From: Abelmoschus esculentus
Taxonomy: Eukaryota > Streptophyta > Magnoliopsida > Malvales > Malvaceae
Length of the DNA stretch: 64,000 bases
Assembly (NCBI GenBank): GCA_035048815.1
Contig: JAUCBN010000006.1
Span: 23,327,001 to 23,391,000 of the forward strand
Direction: 5' to 3'
How positions within the stretch are numbered: the stretch's first letter is position 1; every line of letters begins with the position of its first letter. Under the pieces are notes generated by a model. The model saw only the letters and a program-made list of their open reading frames with translations, searched no databases and was not told where the DNA came from. Below, one piece after another: positions 21,698 through 33,829 of this stretch. A program made the position numbers and the translations under genes.

Positions 21698-23634
21698 ATG
21701 GAGATTTTTACAAAAGCGAAGGCTGTGAAACTGAGGAGTCACCTCGAGAAATACCTAGTGGCCGACGATGATCAAGAAACCGTTCGTCAAAGCCGGAATA
21801 GCTCGGGCAAAAAAGCTAGGTGGTTCGTCGAGCTTGTTCATGATAAACCAAACGTTATCCGCCTCAGAAGCTGCCATGGGAAGTACTTGGCGGCCAGTGA
21901 TGTAGCCTTTCTTTTGGGCATGACGGGTAACAAGGTGCTGCAAACGGTACCCGATAAGATGGACTGGAAACTCCAGTGGGAGCCTGTAAGAGACGGCTTC
22001 CAGATCAAGTTCAAGACGTGGTGCGGTAAATATCTGCGCGCGAATGGAGGGACACCGCCGTGGAGGAACTCCATCACTCACGACGAACCCCATAGCGGGG
22101 CGACGCTGAAATGGGTATTATGGGATGTGGAGGTGGCTCAGGTGCCAGAGTCAGAGTCGGTCATGGAGTATATATCATCGGTTTCGAGCTGTTCGTCGGT
22201 GTCCGATGAGGTTTTGGAAGCTTTGAGCGATGATGTTTTGGGGTCAGAACCACAGTCACCGATCTCCGTCATGTCGTCGTTCAAGTCTCCGAGGTTTTCA
22301 ATGAGTTCAACAGGGTCATCCAAACAGGTCCGTACTGTGCTTTAAAACACATTTTTTAAACTTAATTAGCTTATTAATTTAAAATTTTCTTATTAATCCC
22401 AATTTCATAATCAAAAGTTAAAAACAAACTAGTTTATCATAATTCGGTTTATTCATATTATAAAAGGACAAGACAGTGATAAAAGGTTTGTCATTAAAAA
22501 ACTAAACTTTCGAATTAAATACACAGAAATTGTAGGTGAGCTAAAATTTAACTGTTAAATCCTGTTTCTTGGAAAGCTTGTGCGATTCCTTTGCTTGTTC
22601 CATGAAAACACATTAACATCAATAATGGTATTAAGACATGCTGAAAAGACATTATTTTTGTTTACTTCTTACTTATTGTTCCATTTTTTTATTAACAGAC
22701 AAATTCTAACAATTATCGGACAGCGATGGATTTGTTCCTCAACGTCAAAGTGGTGCGCTTACGGAGTCACCACGACAAGTATCTCGTCGCCGAAGAAGAC
22801 GAAGAATCCGTTTCTCAAGACCGGAACGGTTTATCCAAGAACGCCCGATGGACTGTCGAGTTCGTACCCGAATTAGAAAACATCATCCGCTTAAAAAGTA
22901 TTTACAACAAGTATCTTACCGCCTCGAACCAGCCCTTTCTACTCGGGATGACTGGTCGAAAGGTGACTCAATCACTGCCGAGTAGGCTCGACTCATCGGT
23001 CGGATGGGAACCCATCAGAGAAGGGAATCAGGTGAAGCTCAAGACTCGGTACGGCAACTTCTTGAGAGGCAATGGAGGGTTACCGCCTTGGAGGAACTCG
23101 GTGACACACGATATTCCAAATAGGTCCTCTACTCAAGATTGGGTGCTGTGGGATGTGGAGATTGTAGAGATTCAAGACAAGTCTCCGAGCAGCGATCAAC
23201 AGCCCTCGGTTCCACCTGCTGTTCCTCACGTAGATTCGTTAAACTTCGAATCGGATTCTCCACGAAAACCCGAAGGTCGGACGATATACTACCATGTAGC
23301 CGATGACAATGCTGAGGCAGTGGAAGAGTACTGTTTTAGTTTCCAGGGAAACAATGTGGCTGAACTGACTCATAAACTAATGGAAGAGACAGGGCTGGAG
23401 GATGCTGTGGTGTGTACTCGCAACCCTCTGAACGGGAAGCTTTATCCTCTTCAATTACAGCTTCCGCCGAACAATGCCAATATGCATGTTGTTGTTGTGC
23501 CATTGTCCTCCAAAGGTGAGGTTTCTCTTTGAATTTGCTCTGATTTCCCCTTCCACCTGTGTTTCATCATCAACTTGTGTTCCTAATTTCTTGTTTTTGT
23601 TGTGTTTTCAGTGGCAAGAAATTTTTCGACATGA
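21698..23634 (+). CDS. Two-domain DUF569 (fascin-like beta-trefoil) protein
   Basis: One gene, not two. Exon 1 is 21698-22327, exon 2 is 22699-23515 and a short exon 3 is 23612-23634, giving 489 residues. The CAG/ACA junction keeps frame into TNSNNYRTAMDLF, so the ATG at 22726 is internal. Each half has a DUF569 domain starting KLRSHLEKYL or RLRSHHDKYL and containing FLLGMTG, GNGGLPPWRNS-like and WVLWDVE motifs. The fold is beta-trefoil, related to fascin-type actin cross-linking proteins. A Ser-rich linker joins them, and the C-terminus (RTIYYHVADDNAEAVEEY onward) adds a ubiquitin/PB1-like segment. ATG 21698 gives MEIFTKAKAV, the family start. It resembles Arabidopsis At1g27100. Molecular function is unproven in plants. 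Confidence 0.85.
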
Positions 23635-26600
23635 TGAAATACTGTACATTCTGCTCTCGAGTCTCTTCTTTCTTATACTTAGATTATACCATTCCACCTT
23701 CCACGAGTCGACTCAATCCCATTGATTTTTTTCAGCTATAGCAGAGGATTTGTATTGTGTGCCATAGTCATGTAGATACTTGCTTCATTGATTGGCTTTT
23801 GATGTATAAATATTTCTTCCAAATTTAATTTCAAATCCAAGATTTATAGATCACCTGATTGATTTTCCTCTTCAGCCTGACATCTCGGAGTAGAAGTAGA
23901 AATTGTCTGTCTTTTTTGGTACCCTTCCTTCCTTAAATCTAAGTTTAGGGTGATTGTAATATAAATTTTAAAAATTTAATGATCAAAGTAAAAATGCCCT
24001 AAAAGTTTAGTGCCTAGCAATGGAATTTAACCTCATAGTATGAACTTTATATATGTATAAAACATATATTACATATTTCATCAAAACCTAAAATATTGAT
24101 CTTGAAACAGTACACTAAATATTCTCATGTATATTTTCTTGTACACTTGGTGGATTTGGGGGACGAGTTTGAAAGGAAATTCCCAACCCAACCCAATGCC
24201 ATCCCCTTGGCGTCCATTATCAAAGCTTTGTCCGAGTGATTTCACACCAGCTTAACTTCTAATCCCACTTGCCAGCTTTGTTTGGCTTTGGAGCAAAAGG
24301 ATGAACTTCTTTACATGTTGCAGATTAGACATCATCAACCAACATAAAATGGAACACGAGTAGACGGCTTCAACTTTGCTACCATCCGACATATAGGCCC
24401 AGACCCTGTTCTTTATTCATTTATGCTCGTCTTTTTTGTTCTTATGTTATGTCTTAGTGTAGGTCCATGAGGAATTATTTTAAGGCTTGGTTTATTAGTA
24501 AGTTCTCAAGCATATGTTTTCAATCAATTGAACCCTTATTTAGATTAAGATTGGTTGGTAGTGTCAAAATTGTATGTACGTAGATGTTTTAGAGTTGTTT
24601 GAAACTAGTTAAGATAGGTGTTTTATAAAAAGACTGAACTCGTATGAACAGATGTAAACAGAAACAGAATCACATGAGATGGGGAATAGCAATCGTCCCC
24701 ACCCCAAAGATTTTTCTTAATTTTTTTTATTTTTATTTATTTATTTAAATAATTTGTTTTTAAATTTATTCTCCTTTTAAAGATTTATATTTTTTGTGAT
24801 TACCCATTACCCTATTTGACCAAGATCTTTTTGATTGAGTGGGGCAATTGAAGTGGACATGGTTTTGCATGCGTCCAAGTAGATATTAGAGCAGACTCGT
24901 CGGCAATGGTATCCCAAAGCCATCGCCACATATAGCAACGGAAGCGACAAACGCCACCATTTCCCATCCTTTTCTGCTAATGCCATTTTCAATACCCATC
25001 TTCTTCTCAGTTATGACTTATGAGAGGTGTCCCTAGTACTTATTACTTACAAATTAACGACAGGCATCAGATTTATGATTTTTTTGGATCTCCTATTATA
25101 CTTATATTCATTTTTCATCATTTATACCGACAATATTAATTAAATCTAAAATATTAAAACGAAATAATTTATCTTACGTCACTAATAGAGTTTTTTGATT
25201 CGAAATAAATTGAGTTGGTTTAATGGAGTCTTAAAGGTTAAAATTAAGATCCAACCTATATTTTAAATGAGTCAAATTTTAAAAATATTTATGTTTGAAA
25301 AAATATTTCATGTACTAACGGTGTAAAAAAAAGTTTGCTTTCGCAAGCGTCTTAATTTTTAGTTTAAGGTTTAAAGTTTAGGGTTTAATTGTATGTGTTT
25401 AGAATCTATGAGTTTAAAATTTACGTTTATGGTTAGAATTCAAAATTCATAGGTTATGATTTTAGTTTCAGAGTAATATATAAGGGATTTAATTTTTAGT
25501 CTGTAAAACTTAAATTTTAACTTTGAATCCAATCATTGCCCTTAAATTTTAAAACCCGAAATTAAAACTCTAAAGTATAAAATTAATATGTTCTTGAAAT
25601 CAATTTTTACTATCGATTCGTGATATAACTACCTCGATATTTTATTTATCAACTCTTTAAGACTAATTTCTTCCTCAACTAAACATACACTATTCCATAA
25701 TTTTTTAAATGTAATTATAAGATTGATAAACTTGTAATACTTGTTGGCTTCCCTAACAATTTAATATCCCCATGATCCTATACATTCCAGACATATAAAA
25801 GCAATCGAAAAGTTGAATTTATCTTCCAACTTTTAACATAAATCCTGTCTTGTAGTAAAATCCGCCAGCTTTTCCACAAATAATCCTTTATTTATTTGTT
25901 AATTATGATTACATAACTGATGTCATGTTTGGCCTTGTTGCTCGGTCCTACCACATGGGTTTTGCCCCAAAGTTGAATCATGGAATCCTTTTTTTCTTCT
26001 TCCCTTTCGTTTTCCATTCTTATCTCTAACACCACCAAATGGTCGGTCTCAGCTTCCACGTTGCTGCTTATGGTTCTACTAAATTTGTATTGCCCTTGGT
26101 CTTGGTAGAGGTTGATTAACAACCAAGCTAAAGAAGATATCTCACATCAAAGAAATCTAGGGATATTTTTATTATGGGGTTGGTCTATTCGAAAATAAAT
26201 ATTTATCGGTAGAATAAATTTTTAAATAATATACGAATAAATATATGTAATTGATTAATTAAATTATTTATATATTTTTTTTATTTTTCTTAGACCGTAA
26301 ATTTTAAACCTATTAGATACATGCTTTTTATTTTAGATAAAATTATATATATCCTTTATATATAAACCGCTAAATTTAAAATCTAGATCTGTAACTCTAC
26401 CGCCTTAAATTCTAAATCATACAACATAAATTTATAAACTTTAAACCTTTAAAATCTAAAATTGAAAATTGTATAAATTAAAGTTCATACACTTGTATGT
26501 ATACATGAATACAAAGAAAAATTTTTGATATACAAATGGTATAAATTTAATTTATACAATCTTATTAGATTTAGGTTTTAAAGATTTATTTAAAAATTTA

Positions 26601-28955
26601 TGCTTTATAGTTTAAAATTTAGGGTTTGAATTCAATTTTTAATATTAAATTTTAAAATTTTAAATATAATAATTTAAAATTTAAAAATTATATATTATTT
26701 TTATATAATTTATATATCAAAATTCAAATTATATATATTTGTAGGTCCCAACATTTTCTTAAAAAAATTATGTCCACATCATTCAATTTCAAATAATATA
26801 TACAAGTCGAGATTTATTGTATATGACAACAAACTTTTATTGAAATAGGATCTCAAATGACAATAGGTTTTAAGTTCGATCGTACAATTTTATATACAAA
26901 GGGTTAACTACAACATAAGTCATTCATTTACGGGTATGATTACATTTAGATCATCAAATTATTAAATTTTACATTTACATCACTTATTTATGAATAAAAA
27001 TACGTTTGGATCACTCAATTATTAAAAATTAACTTTGAGGGGCCTAAATATAAATAATCTTTATTTTTGTTAAAAATTAGAATCATGGTCCATTGAGTTA
27101 ATAATACAAAAAGAATATCGAAATGGTTAGTAAAGACACATAACAAACTTGCAGAACTCATCACAAAACGAAAATGAGAATCAAATAATATAGACAAATA
27201 TGATGATCCGAGAATATGCAAAGTTTTTTTTAAAAATTAATTTTATAAGCCATCAATTTCAGATTTTTAAAAAAAATCAGGTACCCATTTTTTAATTTGC
27301 CTAATTTTGAAAGGGACATAAAAATTATTTAAACCCCAAGAGATGAAGAAATCAAACTACTTTCATGAATGATAGGGACTAAGAAATATTTAAAACAAAA
27401 ATGAGAGGAGAGGAGAGGAGGTTAATTTGCTTAATTTCAACATTGATAGACTTAAAAATAATTAAAAAAAGTCACGACTCATTCCATTTTTTAATAAAAT
27501 AATATTAATATATGCTTTAATAAATTTTTTTAAATAATTTAATTTAAAATTTTATTTTAAAATATAGATGAATTTTGTTAATATTTTATTTTTTTATTTA
27601 ATTTTTACGGTACATGTAAGTATATATGACGTTTTCTTTTTAGATTATACAAAGAAAACCTCACTCTGTAAGTGACGTCCTCTTTCCAAGCCCCCATTTT
27701 TAGGTGACGTTCTCGTACTTACACTGTAGCTTTTTGATCTAAATTTTAAAATAAATTTTAAATGTTTTATTTTTCTAAATAAAACTTTAAATGATTTATA
27801 TATTCAACGAAACTCCTTAAAAATCTATAAATTTAAATAGAGAAAATGAATATATACAATAATAAAATAATATATTCATACCCAAAAATTAATCTTGATA
27901 AAGAAATTAAACACAATTATAAATAAAAATTAAATTTAATTTGTATCTAAATTATAAAAAATAATTATTGAAATATCAAAATTTTATATCTACATATAAA
28001 CTTTAAATACAATTATACAAATAAAATATTTATGAGAAATGGAAGAAATATTGAAGTATGAAGAATGAAGAGATTCTGTCGTTTTATAATATTCCATTTC
28101 TTAAATCCCCTGAGTGCACTTCACGTCCACATTTTATTTTATGCTCATTTGATTCCCCTTTGTAAATTAATTATTTATTTTTGTGTGAGAATTTTATGGT
28201 TAAAATAAGTAAAAATAATAATCATCGATTTACAGTATTTTTTATATTTATTCATTCTAATAACTCATAAAAAATATCAACAATACCTCCCTCACAATAA
28301 AGATTAGTTTTTTAATATTTTATATTTTTAATATTTAATTTTTTTTATATTTATAATATAAAAAATTATACATAACATTTTGTCACGAATAACGTATAAA
28401 ATGATTTAGAATTTAAAATATCAATCTTAAATATCTATATTTTTAATATTTAATTTTTTAAAATCTCTTTTATAATTCTACTCAAAAATAATAGGGACTA
28501 GTAGGGAACATAGTACCACAAAAAATAAAAATAAAATATTTTTTAAAATCTCTTTTATAAAGATTAGTTTTTTTATATATTAAAAATGTAAAAAGAGACT
28601 TTTTTGTGGACTATAACATAATATGTAAACGTGGGAAAATGCTCTTGAAGAACCTCGAAGATATTAGCTGTTACCCTAAACTAAATACTTTGTGGAAAAT
28701 AAATAAATAAATTAGATCGACTCAGCGAAAATTGACGAAGCGTGATTGCTGCAATAGCTCCAGGCTCCAGCTATCTCAGTACCTGCTTCAATTTCGTGTT
28801 CCTTTTGAAGCACTGTTTGTTTGTTTGTTTGTTTGTTTACTTTTCCCCACAACATTACATTCCTCTTTAGCACTCAAACCCAGAAAAAGGGTAGTATTTT
28901 CTTCTTAAAATCTTGTGTTTTTTCCCGAAAAGTGAAGAGGTGAAGAGGGTGAAAA
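23635..28955. other. Large AT-rich intergenic region
   Basis: Over 5 kb with no gene I can support. Contents seen: degenerate TTTAGGG-like phrases near 25360-25400 and 26570-26640; an imperfect tandem pair of about 55 bp at 26950-27050 (both with GATCA..CAATTATTAAA); a TGACGT pair at 27672-27711; a short GGAGA repeat at 27407-27420; and a TTTG tetranucleotide run at 28814-28838 in what is probably the DnaJ leader. ORFs here are short and unlike known families. Confidence 0.5.
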
Positions 28956-31083
28956 ATGGGTGTTGACTACTACAACATTCTGAAAGTCAGCCATAGCGCG
29001 ACGGAGGAGGACCTGAAGAAGTCCTACAAGCGGCTGGCCATGAAGTGGCACCCGGACAAGAACCCCATCAACAAGAAAGAGGCGGAGGCTAAATTCAAGC
29101 AGATTTCTGAAGCCTACGATGTCCTCAGCGACCCGCAGAAGCGTCAGATCTATGACCTCTACGGTGAAGAAGGGATCCAGTCGGCTGAATTGTCGAGCCC
29201 CAATGGGTTTAGTGGCGGCGGGGGCGGTGTCGGTGGTCATAGGGCCTACAGGTTTAATTCGAGGAATGCTGAAGATATATTTGCGGAGTTTTTCGGAGGG
29301 TCGCGGAAAAGAAGCCTAGTGGAGATGATGGAGTTGGAAGTCAAGGGAAAAAGAAGGCGGCGCCGGTTGAAAGCAAGTTGGCTTGTAGTTTGGAGGAGCT
29401 TTATAAAGGTGGTATGCGCAAAATGCGAATTTCCCGCACCATAGCTAATGAATTCGGGTCAGTACATGAAATTTTTTCTGGGTTTATCATTTCAGGATGA
29501 AAAGGTTTAAACTTTTTTTTTCCATTTCAAATTTGGATATGAATATGATAATTTTGCATGTTGATTTTTCTTTTGTTTGTTAATCTCTATTTATGTGCTG
29601 CTTATGCGATCTGGATTTTGGGGAAGGAGGGAGCAACCTGAAAATGGGTGTTGATTAGTGACTAATTCCTTTAAATCCCCCCTTAAACTTCTTTTAGAAT
29701 TTGGAATTGTAGAGAAATTATTGCTGTTGAAAGATGATTTTTTTCCTATCTTTTTGAAAAGGATTTGAGGGGTTGACTACTTGACTCGTGTACTTCCTTT
29801 TGAAGTTGATTTCTGGGTTTTGTTTTTGTTTACCAGTCCTTTTTGAAGTTGATATTTTGTGCATCCTCTGTAAATGGATGGTAATTTGTGAATATTTTCG
29901 ATCCAAAGCTTTATATGGGTTCAATTCAAGTTCTTCCCTGTCCCTGTTTTGATGAAATTTGCTTTGATAACACCAGAATTGCTGAATGTATCAGTTGATT
30001 GCTATAGACTTTGCTGCATATTGAATTATCCGGGAAAATGAAATCGCATTTGCTCCCTCAAATTTCTTTTATATTGGCATGCTAATACTCTAGAAGTGGT
30101 TGTTGCTACTTGTTATCACATGTATGATTAGGGAATGAATATATTAGGTGTTGCCTTCTCTTATTTGGAAAAAAATTTCAGTCTTGGGATGTTAAGCTAG
30201 TTTCTTTGTTTATCAATTTAGTTTCGTTTGTCTTCATCCTATCCTCGTTTTAGAACAGCTTCTTCAACAGTAAAGCAATTAAAACCTCCCGATCCTGAAA
30301 CAGAAGACAATCAAGTTATTACAACGAGCAGGGTCAAAACTTAAAAACTCAAACCTCAATGTTTGTTTGTATGTTTGAAGTTTTCGGGTTTGAAAGTAAC
30401 ATAGAAAGTATGTGCTTCATGTTTGTATGTCTCGGAATTTAATAAATTTCGAGTGTAAGGTGTGACCAATGTAGCCAGATAACTTCAATGAAGTATATCA
30501 TTTTAGAGCCATTTCTGTGTCTTTTTCTTCCTCTACTTGCACTGTCTTCATCCTTAAACTATTGGTTGGAACAACTTGTAGTTATTTGTAGTAATGTTCC
30601 ACCCTTTGTTTGATGTATAATTAACTTTCTTGCAGTAAACTGAAGACGGTGGACGAAATATTGAAAATAGATATCAAGCCTGGCTGGAAAAAGGGCACGA
30701 AAATCACTTTCCCTGGGAAAGGAAACCATGAACCTGGTTTCACTCCATCTGATCTTATCTTTGTGATAGACGAGAAACCACATGCTGTTTTCAAGAGGGA
30801 CGGGAACGATCTGGTTGTCAATCAGAAAATCTCTCTTCTTGAAGCCCTCACCGGGAGTACCCTCAGTTTGACAACCTTGGATGGAAGGAACCTGACGATC
30901 CCAGTCACAGAAATTGTGAAACCAGGTCACGAGGTGGTTATCCCGAATGAAGGGATGCCAATCTCCAAAGAACCCAGCAAGAAAGGACAGCTCAAAATCA
31001 AATTCGATATCACCTTTCCCTCGAGGCTCAATGCAGAGCAGAAGTCTGATCTGAAGAGGGCACTGGGGAGAGCCGATAAATAG
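28956..31083 (+). CDS. Type II DnaJ (HSP40) co-chaperone with a frameshift
   Basis: Hsp70 co-chaperone of the cytosolic DnaJB1/B4 type. Exons are 28956-29457 and 30636-31083 (GT-AG; the GGT Gly codon is split). The J domain (about 1-70) has HPD at 32-34. A short Gly-rich region follows and there is no zinc-finger domain. The two C-terminal substrate-binding domains contain CSLEELYKGGMRKMRISRT, KPGWKKGTKITFPGKG, GNDLVVNQKISLLEALTG and PNEGMPISKEP. It looks orthologous to Arabidopsis At3g47940. The frame breaks at about 29306-29311 in GGAAAAG: before it NAEDIFAEFFGGS, after it KPSGDDGVGSQG in another frame. Total exon length is one base short of a multiple of three, so one base is missing. Read literally, translation stops at 29442-29444 before the peptide-binding domains. 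The A4 run makes a sequencing error plausible. Confidence 0.9.
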
Positions 31084-33829
31084 TGTAACAGTCCAATGCC
31101 TGAGATCACACTCATCTATTAACACGGACCGATGTCGATGGTCAAGTCGATGTAAATAGGCTTATTTTTTTATTTCTAGACTACTAAAGATTAAGGATTG
31201 TGCATAAGTAGAAAACTAAGTTTGAAAGTGCTGCAAATAGTGTCTGATAGAATGAGTGCCTATCTGCCACTTTGTTCTAATTGGAAAAAATATATATACA
31301 CTTGTATTTAGTGCTAGTTTTGTGTCGGAAGTTTAAAGAAAGACCTTTCTGTGTTGCTATATATCTTGAAAATGTCTAGTTTTATAGTATTTCTTGTGTT
31401 GCTGTGTTCTTGTTGAACTGTACTAATCTGATTGTAACCAGTATCAGGTTCTTGATAGTTTGGTTTATCTTCTTCCTACAACTTTTATGGAATCATTTGA
31501 GGGCACAATCCCCATTTTGACATCATAAAACTAATAGAGAGTACACTTGAGTAAATGTCTGTGTTCATTTATTTTCTCAACATGTCTCATCATAGGGATC
31601 GTTTTGTTACAGATAGTAAATGTCAGGGACTAGATCTAAAAAATTAACATCAGAGACTATTTTGCAACTTTTAAAACTTCAGATATGAAAATAAGAACTA
31701 ATTCAATCTTTAATGATCGTTGGTGTAAAGTTAACAAAGAAAGCATTTTATCGAGGTAACTAGATTCATTTGTTTTTTACTCCATGTTCGCCAGGGATCA
31801 TTATCTTTTAACATAAATCTCAGACAAACATGGGAAAGCTTTTAATCATGTGGAGAAGACAGACATGGACGATGAGGGAATAAAGGGGAACAAGAACCAA
31901 AAACTTAACCAACAACCGGACCGGAGAATAACACCGGCAACAGGTTACTAAGATGAATGAGGTCAACTATAGAAAGGATCCCGTTTTAAGCATACAACAA
32001 TTTCAAAATTTGTGGTCGATGTCTCCTATGTATGAACCGATACAATACAAAGGTGAATTAGGCCACCCAATAAAATTGTTCGAAAGCTGAGTTATGGGGA
32101 GGTCGTATTCTGGGAGAAAATAATAAATTTCAATTTCTTCTACAGTTACATTTGAAACCAAATCTAATAAAAAATAAGATAAAACGACACAAAAATTAAA
32201 AGGTTCGGTGAAATTTTTCGTTCGATAGTTAAAAATAACCTTAAAAACTACTTCAAATGAGACCTTTACCATAATCCAATAAAAACCAGACAAGCTGAGT
32301 CAAACTCTTTACGACTTTTGATTTTAGTGTTTTTTAGTCATTCCAATTTTGCTATTATTATAACACTACAAGAAAAGTCCCAAAGGCATGAAAGAACAAA
32401 GGTATTTGCTCTTCTCATAATTTAGTAGTACTAGGACACCATAACAAAAGCACCCTTTAGACAATAAGGAACGTCGGCTTTCCAATTCCTTGTTCTGTCG
32501 GGTGAAAGCTTTTAAATCAAGCCAAATATAATGCTAATGTTTCTCATTTCCTTCGGTTTATTTTGATTTTTTTTAAAATTTTTAGTTACGAGACACGAAT
32601 ATAAAATTTTATATTTAAGTAAATTTATAAAATTTTAGAGATAAATTTATAAAATCTTTAAAAATTAAATATCAAATTTTAATATAAAATAAATAAAATT
32701 TAATCACATATAAAGATAATCTTTTTAACCTTTCGTTCTATCTCATTAAATCATAGAGAAGGTTATGGGGCAAGTTTTTTGTCACTTCGACTGTCTCAAA
32801 AATTAAAACTCATTCTAACCTTAATCTGACCTTGATATTTTAATAAAAAATCTGATTCGATTCCCCAAAAATAATAAAAATATTATATATTATATATCAA
32901 ATATATCGTGTTAGAAATTTTTTATCTTAAACTTAGTTTTAACTCAACCAATTTATTTTTTAAAATTTCAATCAAACTTTATTTTTTTAAATAAAAATAT
33001 ACTTTTATTAAATTAAAATAGAATCTGTTAATTTCAAGTCAAATTATCATTCTTATTTACGTATATTCGTAATGTTTTATCACGAATTCATAAACAAAGT
33101 GTAGTCTGATTTCTGAATGCGAAGAAATTGTCAAAATCAGACAATCCATGACGTGACGTGAAATGGATTTCAGCTTCTCGTTCACTCCGTTACGGGAACA
33201 ATTATTTGTTCATCACGTTATTCATGATTCTAATTAATTAAAATTATTGATTTTAATTTTTTTAAGTAAATTATTATCTCTTTTTTACATGAATTTATTG
33301 AGTAAATAATTATTTAAAAATCGTTAATACTGATTACTTAGACCATAAATAATGTGATGAACAAGATTAATTTAATAATCTCTCCCGTTACGGAGTCATT
33401 TTCCTAACGGTTCCTATCACTCAAACACACAAAACGACACCCACAAAAAAATTTCAAACCTTATCCGCACGCCCTGATTCTAATCCCACAAATTAACGTA
33501 AAACAATCCTTTTTAACAACAAGATTAACTCTCTTAACTCTATTTTACCGGTAAATAATCTAAGTAATAATCAATGGTTTGGGGCAGTGAAAATTTGCCC
33601 GCCCAAAATGTATCAAAAACGGTGCTCCACCTCCAACATTAAATGAAGGTTACGCTTTTCGGTACTATTGTTCGTTACTTCAGCTCTCTCTCTTCTTTTT
33701 CCCGTACCCTTTCCCTTCTATCGATTTTATCCTATCATTTCCCTCCACGCCTTAAAAGTACCTGAAGATGGAATCTTTTTGATTTCTTTTTTTACCCGTC
33801 AGCAAAGTGTTCGGAGAAATGCCTGAACC
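31084..33829. other. Intergenic region between DnaJ and PTST2
   Basis: DnaJ 3' UTR up to about 31450, then AT-rich spacer. The ORF at 32003-32293 (minus) resembles nothing I recognise. The 200 bases before 33830 are pyrimidine-rich and probably hold the PTST2 leader. Confidence 0.4.

Noticed and set aside
22726..23532. Independent second DUF569 gene
   Set aside because: In-frame splice from the upstream exon and conserved sequence before the Met show that it is the second half of one gene; the final codons are also better explained by a third exon.
25892..26122. 76-codon minus-strand ORF
   Set aside because: No recognisable family, no splice context, in AT-rich spacer.
32003..32293. 96-codon minus-strand ORF
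   Set aside because: Protein-like at first sight but matches no family I know and has no neighbours or splice sites in support.
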